Assembly: GCA_021613535.1 (NCBI GenBank)
Contig: CP075496.1
Coordinates: 14,818,001-14,882,000 of the forward strand
Length of the DNA: 64,000 nt
Direction of reading: 5' to 3'
Source: Adineta vaga
Lineage: Eukaryota > Rotifera
This document shows, piece after piece, positions 1 to 10,999 of the stretch. Under the pieces are notes generated by a model that saw nothing but the letters and a program-made list of their open reading frames with translations, ran no database searches and was not told where the DNA came from. The stretch's first letter is position 1, and the number at the start of each line of letters is the position of its first letter. Made by a program: the position numbers and the translations under genes.

Positions 1-151
1 TGGAAATTAGATGAGATTAGTATATTTAAACATTACAATAGATAAAAAGTTAATTTGAATTTTATTTTAGAAAATATTTCTTGATTATTGTTTACGTATA
101 ATTTATGATAAAACCAATAGAACGGTATGGAATGCCTTCTTTTAACCCTTG

Positions 152-1576
152 TTATTCTAGTGTATCATCAAATGGATCTTCACTAATTAATTGCCAATGA
201 TCAAATAAACATTGTAAAATGCTTTCATTAGTTTGATTTAAATAAAGATCTTTAGTAAAATCTATAAATAAAACGAAATATGAACAAAATTCAATATTAT
301 ATAATTCTTATTAAATGATTTACAAACAAGTAAGTAAGCTTTAATTATCAATTGAGAATTGTCTATAAGATCATAATTATCTAAAATAAATATCAATAAT
401 TCATTTAATATTTTTTTACAATTTTAGTTAGAAAAACTTGTATTTCTGATAAATAAATTGGTTCGAAAAGTCTTAAATGAGCTGTGAGTATTACCGCATA
501 TATAACTCGTCGAATAGTTGAAATTATTTGTTCATCTCCTCGATGTATTTGAGGGTGGGTGTGTGAACATATCTTCTTCACACCCACCCTCAAGATGGTT
601 TTTATTGTACCATTTTTAATTAAATATTGATCAATATCAATTAAACCATAAATATTTCTATATGATCACTTGAATATTTATTATAAAAATATCATCTTTT
701 TTCCTTCATAAATTTTGAACTCATAAATCGTACTATTTGATTTGTATAAACAATAACAGAAAAGATACAACCAATAGGATAAAAACGATTTTTATTAGAT
801 TATCATACCATTTTTGAAATATAGATCATTAATGGACCATTATTTATTTCAGTACGATATTTTTGTACAATAATCGACGATGATAAATGAATAAGAAAAT
901 AGAAATGGTCTAAATATAATTATTTTTCTTATTAAATTCAATACATCGATAAATTTTATAAAGTATTGAAGATATTTGTTCTTATTACAAATTATTCTCG
1001 AATGATGCCGATTATTATTTATATCAAGAAATGAAATATTCTAAGAAGTATTACAGAATTGTTTTTATTTAATAGAAAAGTATAATATCTACATCTATTT
1101 TCATAGATAAAATATACAATTTAATTTTGAATAGCAGGTATATTTTGTCGTAAATCACCTTTAGCATCAATAAATAAGATTTGAAAAAGAATAAATAATG
1201 AATATCGTTCGATACTAATAGATTGATTATCTAACATTTTAATACTATTATTATCTAATCGTAATTCTTTAATGTCGAATTTTAATCGCTGATAAAATTC
1301 TCGTAATGTATTGGGTTGTTGAATACCTAATATTTGAAGACTAATAGATAAATCTGAAAATAAATTGTAATCATTGATATAACCACCACATTCTGTTGAT
1401 AGTTTTTCAATTTTTGATATAATACTATGACGATATTGAACTGATGCATAAGATGTAATATTTATTTTTTTCATTAGTAATATTTCATCAGATGATGAAT
1501 GTGAACATCGAAGATGAGAAATATAAATGAATAAGTTTTTGTTTAGAAACATCTGACGATAACAAATCAGTTTCAT
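152..1576 (-). pseudogene. Unrecognised minus-strand gene, apparently broken
   Basis: Protein-like reading frames run along the minus strand from about 1576 to a stop at 152-154, but they shift frame or hit stops several times. The longest open part is 1121-1576 (151 codons, leucine/isoleucine-rich, probably helical). Further pieces lie near 680-900 (FYPIGCIFSVIVYTNQ) and 155-660; the last ends in LISEDPFDDTLE and a stop. Some breaks could be short introns that I could not resolve. One change of frame near 330 has no usable GT-AG pair, which favours a pseudogene. A telomere-like hairpin (549-593) lies in frame inside it. I do not recognise the family; helical repeats are possible but unproven. 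Confidence 0.4.
549..593. repeat. Telomere-like hairpin 1
   Basis: A perfect 15-bp inverted repeat: TTGAGGGTGGGTGTG at 549-563 and its complement at 579-593, separated by 15 bases. The arms resemble the G-rich telomeric repeat known for bdelloids (TGTGGG, from memory). On the minus strand the 45-base hairpin adds exactly 15 codons without a stop between the flanking coding parts, so it did not itself break the frame. Confidence 0.8.
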
Positions 1577-2666
1577 TTAGTTAAATCTCTATGAAGTTAT
1601 GTACAAAAACTTAGCGATTCTTCTGTGCTTTCTGTCTGAATAGGAACTCATGCAATATCATGAAAGATCAATAGATGTCGTATAAGTCTGAACATTGATA
1701 CTATAGTTTGTATAGATATCATCTATAGAAAAAGATCATTCTTTCTCATCTAAAAGTAATAACTGTGAGAAAAAAAGAAAAGATTCTATACAACTATGGT
1801 TTGATAAAAATCAGAATAAAAATTTTTATTTTTCTTCTTTTCCTTACACCCACACTCACAAGATATTTGCGTTATTTTGATAAGCTTTTCAGTGTTATTG
1901 GAACATGTCCCATCTTAAGGTTGTAAGAAGTGGACAGTCTGTATTAAAATTAACAGCAAATTATGAAAATTCCATTGAGAAAAAGTAATTGTCTTTTACC
2001 AAATTTTTGTACCTTTACAGCTGGATGTTGCCAAAAGTCGAAATGTTGGTATTCAGCTCGATTTTAGTTCTTTAAACTCCAAAATAGAATTCGGTGACCT
2101 CTACACCTAAAAGACAAAAGATACAAAGAAGTAGAATTGTTTGATGCTATCTTCTGATAGCTGGCTGGAAAGGGGTATGTATATTTTTTTCGTAATAAAG
2201 CTCTCTTGTTCGCCTATGCCATCTACCTCTCTTTTATTCTTTATTTTTCAGAAGTTGGATAAACGAATCACCAATGGATTTTTTTTCAGTTCTGTTTATT
2301 TCTTTTTTCAACGCCAACATCATCTTAAAAAGAACTAATTTTATCAACTGTTTATTTAGACTTACTTCTTTCAGCTAAAATGTCATCAAATATTAGTTTC
2401 TATTTATGTATAACGAAAAGGTGAAACCGAGTTTTTTTTAAGGTAGCAAATATCTTGATTTCATATGAAATCGACATTCGTTTTTGTTTTTATATCTTCA
2501 TTATTCTTTCCCTTTTTTCCATCGTTATACTACAACTCGAACAGTACTAGATCATTGTATAAGATTAGAAAATAATTTCGTACTTTTCCAGCCTCATCTG
2601 CATCCTATTGTGTTTCTTGTATGGAAATGAAACAGAATATTTATATATATATATATCGCGAGATAA
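1577..2666. other. Non-coding, AT-rich
   Basis: No gene is supported here. Short open frames such as 2141-2338 are low-complexity and have no recognisable motif. A lone half-arm of the telomere-like hairpin family (ACACCCACACTCACA, near 1845-1860) is the only structured sequence noticed, followed by TA-rich sequence near 2640-2656. Confidence 0.6.
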
Positions 2667-4260
2667 ATGTTATGTCTCTTGAATTGTATTCTTAACTCTC
2701 TAGTTGATTCAGACAAGTAATCGGTGCTACATCATCAATCATTATGTATGTATGACATTTATATTGAAAATACTTTTTACGCTGTAAATTTTGAATAGGG
2801 ATCCACGATTCAGCGATGAAGGTCTTGCTTTTATTAATCTAATAATGCAATCACCTCCACCAGAAAACAAATTCGATGTCAAAGCAAATCGCGAGCTATC
2901 AGAATCGCTGCATGCGAATGTTAACCAAAAACTTATTGAAACTTTCAAGGGAACTCAAAAAGACGAGCTAGTCAATGCCAATTCAACAGGTAGATATTAG
3001 AGATATTCTTTATCGAGAGATATAGTTTCAAACTCATCTATCATCTATACAGAGATCCCAATAACTATTTATACACCTGTCGATGTCGATACGACGAAGC
3101 TTGTGATATTTTTTCATGGTGGAGGTAAAGACGAATGATTTTTACGTGAAATATTTAACAAAGAATCGATTTTCTCTTGAGAATAGGTTGGACAGTAAAT
3201 AGTCGGCGCACACATCAAACAATGGTCAACATGATTGCAGAGTAATAAGAAATTTTCGGTTTACTCTATTGATTGTATTTATTGAATTTTCAGTGCTACA
3301 AAAACCATTTGGATTAATGTAGAATATCGTCTCGGACCAGAATATAAATTTCCCATTTGGTGGAATGATGTTTATGAAGTAACTAAATATATTATTGAAA
3401 ACAAACAATCTTATGGTTGTATTCATCATTCAAATTTCATGTTAGAACTTCTCTTCTTTATTCTAAGGTGTCGATTCATCAGCTAAAATAGGCGTTGCTG
3501 GTGAAAGTTGTGGCTCTTCAATGAGTGCAGCGCTATGTCATACACTAAAAAATATTGATTTTCAGGTAGAATTCAAATTTATATGATTGAACAAGATTTT
3601 TGTTTCATTGACAGGAAGATAATTTAAAGTAGTTTATGTTTTTTGGTTGAATAAATTTATTTTACAATATGAATATAAGATTTTTCTTTTGACGATAAAT
3701 AGATCTTGTTCTATGGCATTCTTGATCTTAATCGGACAGCACCATCATACAAAGAATTTGTTCAACCAATGTATTTTCTGACGCCGGAAACGTTAGATTG
3801 GTAAGTAACGCATCTGCTATATGATATATATTCTTATCTATCTTATAGGTTAACAGCGTCAGCCTTTGATGATATGAAAGATTTAAATGATCCTCGTGTT
3901 TCTGTATTGCTGAATAATTCTTTCGAGGGTTTACCACCATGCTTGTTGATCGCTGCTGAACTAGATCCATTGCGCGACGATAGCTACGGTACAGAACATT
4001 AGTCAGAATGAGAATGTATAAATCTTGTTTTGTTATATGATATTTAGCATATCAAAAAGTTCTCGATAAAGCTGGTGTTAAGAACAAACTAGTACTCATT
4101 AAAGGTGTTCTCCATGGATTCTTCTCTGTCCCAGGTAAGACAAAACTAAACGTTGTTAATTCTTTGTTAAATCTTATCATTCTTTTCTAACACAGGTATT
4201 TATCCAAAAGCCTGTGCTGAGGCGATTGATAAAATCAAAGAATTTATGACTTCACTATGA
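2667..4260 (+). CDS. Alpha/beta-hydrolase esterase (HSL/AADAC-like), nine or ten exons
   Basis: A serine ester hydrolase of the alpha/beta-hydrolase-3 type, probably acting on small esters, acylated xenobiotics or lipids. Exons lie near 2799-2991, 3053-3124, 3187-3240, 3294-3417, 3469-3565, 3702-3799, 3850-3988, 4049-4134 and 4197-4260. The oxyanion motif HGGG ends the exon at 3124. The nucleophile elbow is GESCG near 3500, where the family usually has G-[DE]-S-A-G. The catalytic Asp lies in ELDPLRDD (about 3958-3981) and the catalytic His in LHGFF (about 4113). The reading frame is continuous across short GT-AG introns to the stop at 4258-4260. The start is uncertain: a 19-nt first exon at 2667-2685 (MLCLLN) joins in frame to the acceptor at 2797-2798, but its donor GTATTC is weak. 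No signal peptide or membrane anchor is evident. Confidence 0.85.
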
Positions 4261-4530
4261 GACTGTACTGGTGAGAGCATCAAATGGAATTGAAAACTTT
4301 ACTTTTTTTTAAAACAGAAAAACTTCTCGTTTATCAATAAAAGATTATTTTAGATTTCCTTTTCCAATGTCTGCAAAGTACTTCACACTGAACAATCACG
4401 AGGGTAAGAGGGTCGATTATAATCTATTACAGCACCGAAAACAATCGATTGTAATACATTTTTTCATTTTTCATCTATTAAAATCAATTGTATGATGAAA
4501 AATAACAGAAACTGATCCGGGCTATACTCT

Positions 4531-4555
4531 TAATCACACCCACCCACACCCTCAA
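4531..4555. repeat. Half-site of telomere-like hairpin
   Basis: One arm only, CACACCCACCCACACCCTCAA, preceded by GGGCTATACTCTTAATC. The same flank (TAAGAGTATAGCCC) is found in inverted orientation inside the complete hairpin at 45761-45821, so this is a truncated or half-deleted copy of the same element. Confidence 0.6.
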
Positions 4556-4732
4556 TAATACATTAGAGCTAATATGATCAGGTAGCAAGAGTGTCTAGTA
4601 CTATTGGGATTAATGAACCCCAAAACTATTCATCTACATAGGTTGATCAAATGAATATATCAACGCTTATATCTTTATTTCTACTGAAAAAGAAATATAT
4701 TTTTATCTAAAAAAGTTAAAGGATGATCTTTA

Positions 4733-7700
4733 TCAGTTATTTTGAGTAGTAAGCATTTTATAGTATATTCCACGTTTTTGTACCAATTCTGTATGTGTAC
4801 CAGTTTCTACTATGCGTCCGTTATCAATTACACAAATTGAATCACATGAACGAATAGTTGAAAGACGATGAGCAATAATAATTGATGTTCGAGTAGGATC
4901 ATCTGTTTGAGCTTGTTCAAGAGCTGCTTGTACAATCTATAACAGAAATAATAAACATGTGAAAAAAAGCAAAAAATTTTACTTGTTCATTAGATGAATC
5001 CAAAGCACTTGTAGCTTCATCTAATAACAATACTTTAGGTTGTCGAAGAAGAACTCGAGCAATAGCAATACGTTGCTTTTCACCACCAGATAAGAAACAA
5101 CCTTTCGCTCCTACGTTTGTATTATAACCCTAAATATATAAGATAGTAAAATTGAACAATCAATATTATTATTTATAATATTTTAACCTGTGGTAATTGT
5201 TGAATAAATTCATGAATACTAGCTTTCATTGCAGCATTAATAATATCATCCATTGGAATATTTTCTAATCCATATGTTATGTTTTCTGCAATCGTCAAAT
5301 CAAATAAAATCGGTTCTTGACTTACAAGACCCAAACGTGAACGAAGCCATTGAAGATTTAATTGTCGAATATCAATACCATCAAACAACTAGTTTCAAAT
5401 AATTATTTTAATTATATGTTCAAGAACAAATATACTAACTAATCGACCACGTGTTGTATCGTAAAAACGCTCTAATAATTGAATGATTGTTGATTTTCCA
5501 CCTCCAGATGTTCCTAAATAGATCATATTATACACTTAACAACTAGAAAAAACTGAAGCTAATTAAAAACATACCGACAATAGCTATTCGTTGACCTTAA
5601 TATCAAAGAATAAAAATAAAATTGAATTTTATGTATAAAACAAAATATATAATATTTACCTGGTTTAATGTGTAATTGAAGCTTATCAAGAATAAGAACA
5701 GCTGGTCGAGATGGATAAACAAATTTAACCTGTTCAAATTGTATTTCTCCACGAAAATTAGTCTACATCATTCTAGTATGTTAATATTGACAATAGGACC
5801 TGATATATTCTCTTACTAGTTCTTGTCCTTTACTAGATGTATTATCCATAGCTGGATTTCGATCAAATAAATCAAAGAAAACTTCAGCAGAAGACATCGA
5901 TGCACCAATACGCTGAGCTCTAAAATACGAATAAAATAATAAACAAGAAATTATTAGTTAAATCTTTTACAGCATTCCGACGATCTTCAATGATTGTGTC
6001 ATAAACATGGCAAAAGAAAAAACGCTATAAAAATAAGAAAAGAAAGGTTATGTGTAGATCACTAAAATAATTCTTGTCATTACTATATAATGTTATGCGT
6101 ATCCAATTCACCATTTTCGACAAGAATAAGAGCACGCCAATAGAGAAATCCCAACATTAATGGATCTGTTGCCCAGTAAATACCAAAAAATAATGCTGTT
6201 AACATATCAGATTTACAAGATAATCTATTTAAAAGAAAACAAATATATATATGTAAGAATTACTGATAAGACGGACGCTAATGCTTTATGAATTATTTCA
6301 GAATATCGACGTAACATTTCCTTTTCAGCAGATAATTGTTTTACTGTACGCATATTTTGAAGAACATCAGCAGCAAGCTAAAATAAAAGCAAAATGCATT
6401 GAACTACGAATATTAAATTTATCAAATAATGTATAATAAAAGCGACAAATTGATTTTACCGCGCTTGCTTCTCCTTGCATAATATTCAGTCGATCCATTA
6501 GTGATTTACATGAATATATATGTATTAAACCAAAAACAGTTAAAAGAATCATAGGTAGAAATATGATTACTGTTAATTGCACATTGAACAGAAGACCAAA
6601 TAGTACACCAAAACCAGTCAACGCGAAAGCTTCACAGATTACTCCTAATCTCACACCGGCTACATCCTGAATGGCTGCTGCACCAGAAGACAGGCGAGCA
6701 CCTATGGTACCCGAACTATTTTCAGGTCGATCAAAATAGGCAACTTCTTGACGAAGTAAACAGGCAAATGCTTTTGCACGAATACGTTTTATTAATTTTG
6801 AGCCTGCTATGGCAAACGCTGTGCTCTAAAGATAAGAAAATCAATAAATTATAAATTTAAATTGGAACAAATATTATTACCTCAAGAAAACGTATAATCA
6901 ACAGAAAAACACCCAAAAAGAAAAATACAAGGCTTGAATATAATACTCGTTGACGTATATTAGATAAATGACAACCTTTGAATGACTATAGAAAAAAGAG
7001 ATTTCACAGAAGAATATTTACATTAATCAAACACTCACGTGAATTATCTCAGCCAATAAAATTGCAAACAATGGTTGACATATTCCAGCTATTAAACATG
7101 CTACACAAGCAATTACAATAGTTAACCATTCTGAACTATTCATTGATAAAAGCCTTAAAAAAATGGATTGTTTTTTTGGTGATATTGATTCTCTCTATGA
7201 AAAAAAAGGAGAATAAATTATTTGCAATGCTATTTATCACTTATTCGAGATTTTATTTGTACCTTATCCATGTCGACAAGTTCACCTTCACTTAATAAAC
7301 GATTTCGTTCTGCTATATATAAGAAGGTACAAATAATAACAGTAATAAATTCTAAAGTTTTAGCGTACCCATCTGTGGATCATCTTGTTCTGATATTCTT
7401 TCCATGATTATTCTATCATCATCATAATCATTATCCTCAGTCATTCCTTGCATTTGTTGTTTTTTTACCATAGTTTGATATTTTCCTTCTTCTTTCGTCA
7501 TTAATATTTCATGTTTTCCTTCTTCAATTACACTTCCTCGGTCTAATACATAAATTTGATCAGCATTTTGAATTGTACTTAAACGATGAGCAATAACAAT
7601 AGTAGTACGATCTATAGCATATAAGAAGAGTATGATTAATAAATACTAAACAATTAACTATGATTACTTTTGCATGCACGATCAAGTGCTTCCTGAACAA

Positions 7701-10700
7701 TTTTTTCACTAACATTATCAAGTGCACTTGTTGCTTCATCTAATAACAGTATAGAAGGTTGTTTAACAAGAGCACGAGCTAACGCAATACGTTGTTTTTC
7801 ACCACCACTCATTTGTATACCCCGTTCACCCACAAGTGTTTCATATTTCTAAATAAAATGAATCCATATGTACATAGATTAAGTAAAATATTAAATACAA
7901 ACATCTGGTAATTTCATAATAAAATTATGTGCATTAGCTTCTCGTGCTGCTTCTTCAATTTCTTTACGCGTCGCATTTAGTTTACCAAGACGAATATTTT
8001 CATAAATACTCATACCAAATAAAATCTAGTTCAATATCACATTAATCATGTCAAAAAAAAAGAAATAAAAATAACATACAGGTTCTTGACTAACAACTCC
8101 AATACTTTTTCTAAGTTGTTTAATAGTAAAATCTGTTATCGGCCGACCATCGATTGTAATTCGGCCCGATGAAGGTTCATAAAGACGGAGGAGAAGTGAC
8201 ATACATGTACTTTTTCCTAATTTTTATATTACAATCCTATTTTTTTAATTAAAAAAAAATCTACCTGAACCACTTGAACCAACGAGAGCAGTTCTTTGAT
8301 TAGAACGAGCAATAAAATTAAGATTTTTTAAAACTGTTACATCTTTTCGTGATATATAAGCTAAATTAACATTATCAAATTGAATATCACCGATAATATC
8401 AGGAATCGATTCTTCATCCAATAAATCTTCTGCCAATATTTCTTTTTCATTTATATTTGGATCATGTCCCTGTATTGAAGAAAAGTCAAAAGAAATAATA
8501 GATCTCTCAATAGAAGATTTTTTTAATTGCATTTACTTCATCGGTGAGCTGGAATACAGATACTGCAGCACCTCGAGCTTCTGATAATGACTGGAAGAAA
8601 GGACCAATCATGCCGAAATACCCAACACATTCCGCAAACATAATAACAACCTATACGAAAACCAAATTACTACTTGTTGTCTTGTATATTTATGTTTTAA
8701 TTTACATACAATAAGTATATTAGAGAGATTGAATTCATGTTTTCCATAGGACATGAGTATAGAACCAAAGATAAAGCCAAGTGCGAAAACTAAGTATGTT
8801 GTCAGAGATAACCAACCGTTAAAGACACCATAAACAGCACCTTTTCTAATACTACTCCAACATGTTGGGTCTAATTCTTTTTCATATCTAAAATGCAGTA
8901 CTAGTCATGCAATTTCTTTCAATATATTCATTTACCGCTGTCTTTCAAATTTTGTGCCATTAAGTGAGAAAACGGTTCGCACTGAACTGAACACTTCTTG
9001 AACGATATGTCCAGCTTTTGAATATGTTCTTAATTCATTTTCTGTTTCACTAGCAACTAACTAGAATAATTTTATAATAACAACGAAAATATTTTTTTAA
9101 TTCATACTCTAGAAAATATCACTGAACCAGTTATAACAATAGGTATAATAAAAGACATAATCAAAGACAATTCCCAATTGATGAAGAAAGACATAGTTAG
9201 ACTGAAGACCATGCACAATAATATTCCAAAGATAATGAAGAATTCAAAACCAATACCCTTCTCAATCGTCGTAATATTACTAAGAAAGAAAGTAACTTCA
9301 TAACAGTTGCTTCATATGACATATTGCAACAGCTTACGTGAATAAGTTCGAATTAAATTTATCACTCGGATTTGTGTCCAAATATTCTATTTTCTAAAAA
9401 TGACAAAAAGAGATAAACCGTTTTTCTTTACCAATAATTTAGAAACTATATGAATAAAATATTTGACTTACACGTTGAAGAAGTGATTCAAAGAGTAAAA
9501 TATTCATACGAGTCGTTTGCCGTTTTACAGAAATCGTCCAAAACAAATATTCAAGGGCAGAAGCCGCCCATAGAACAAATCCAATAACTACATTGATATA
9601 AGGAAAAAGTTAATTATTCATCTTATTCCAATTAACTTACTTAATAACCAATGAACTATAACCATAACTTTTTCTCGAAGTGAAGTTCCTGTTAAAGCTA
9701 TTGTTGACGATACTATCGTAGTATCGTTATGACAAAACCTATGGAGCGTAAAAATAAAATAAATAATATCACTAAATATAACTGTTCTAAAATTAATTAC
9801 TTATGTAGTCGTTCATAATTGAATGCGTTAAGTTCAATTCCTGGCAGACAATCATTAAGATTACTAGCTACAGTTGTCAAGTTTTCATAATCGTTATGAC
9901 AATTATTATCAAATGATTCAATAGCAAATATGCCAGTAATTTTACCAAAAAGAGCCAAGTTACCAATTACACACGCTGCATGTATTATTACGAAAAGAAA
10001 GCTAATGGCCATGAGAGCAATATCATAATTGTCCACATGTCGAAACTACAATAAAACAGTCGATTGGTGAATGTCAAAAAAAGTTGAGTTTTCAAATAAA
10101 TTTTATTTATTCATTTATCCTGATTTATTTACCAGCTTCGCAATACCAATATACTTATATTTTTCAGTATTCTTAGTTTCATCATCTATCTTCTGATATC
10201 TTGAATCTCTTCTCGCTCCATTAAAACATTGACGCCAATCAGCAAAACTATAAAAACATATAATAAATGGATCATATTTTTTTCATAGAAATTAAATATT
10301 ATATACGTAATGAAAGTTAGCAGCGGATTCGAGTATTTCCTGCTGATATTCGCTTGTGGACTTGTGATGGATGTAGAATTCAATTCTCTATCGAGTGGTG
10401 TAGTTTTCAAAAAGGTTTGTCGGAGGAAGAGGGGCGTGAGGGGAAGGGTCACAGCATATCCCAGTATTTGGGCCAACCTCTCCCCCCTTTTTCCTCCGAC
10501 AAACCTTTTTGAAAACTACACCATTCGATAGAGAATTGAATTCTGCATCCATCACAACCAATTATAGACTCATCACAGATGTAGGGGCGAATATCATCAA
10601 GGATTACTGATTGGAAATGACTCTCAAATACCAGTATTTCGGTCAAAACCCCCAATTTTACCTCGACAACCCCTAATAAAAAGTATACCATTCGATGCAG

Positions 10701-10920
10701 GATTTAATTCTACATCCATCACAACCACTTATAGACTCATCACAAGTCCACAAGCGAATATCAGCAGGAAATACTCGAATCCGCTGCTAACTTTTATTAC
10801 GTATATTATATTATACCTGTTCGATGCAACTTTCTTGTTATCTGTAATATTCTCGTCACCATCATCCTCATTATCAAGTAATTTAGATGTTGCCTTCAAC
10901 AGAGGTTGTTTATCACTCAT
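4733..10920 (-). CDS. ABC transporter, subfamily B (P-glycoprotein/MDR-like), full length
   Basis: An ATP-driven exporter with two fused halves (TMD-NBD-TMD-NBD), expected in the plasma membrane and exporting hydrophobic or xenobiotic compounds. It has more than 20 exons with introns of about 45-60 bp. The start ATG at 10920 gives an acidic cytoplasmic N-terminus ([13 protein letters not shown]); exons 1-3 are 10817-10920, 10133-10247 and about 9802-10045. NBD1 (about 8540-7400, read leftwards) shows Walker A GSSGSGKST split by an intron, Q-loop VSQEP, signature [18 protein letters not shown], Walker [13 protein letters not shown] and H-loop [13 protein letters not shown]2 (5760-4733) has Walker [10 protein letters not shown] assembled with a 21-nt microexon (5575-5595), [30 protein letters not shown] and [10 protein letters not shown]. 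All key catalytic residues are present. An acidic linker (about 7380-7480) joins the halves. I saw no frame break, but not every exon was translated end to end. Confidence 0.92.
10301..10806. repeat. Foldback element in intron 1 of the ABC transporter
   Basis: About 500 bp with terminal inverted repeats: ATATACGTAATGAAAGTTAG at 10301-10320 and its near-complement ending at 10806. The outer arms (10301-10366 and 10735-10806) match almost perfectly. An inner pair (about 10366-10432 and 10490-10556) also matches. The right half additionally contains two diverged direct copies about 175 bp apart (near 10521 and 10700), each containing a CCATTCGAT block and ATCACAACC. It lies entirely inside intron 1 (10248-10816), making that intron ten times longer than its neighbours. 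No protein is encoded. Confidence 0.85.
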
Positions 10921-10999
10921 TTGATACCGTTTTGTGAAACACGATCTAAAAGAGAATGCTGAAGTGTTTAAGGGCAGAGATTTGGACACCTACTCCCCA

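Noticed and set aside
10310-10691. Open frames inside the intron 1 foldback element
   Set aside because: They are mirror images created by the inverted repeat and match no protein family.
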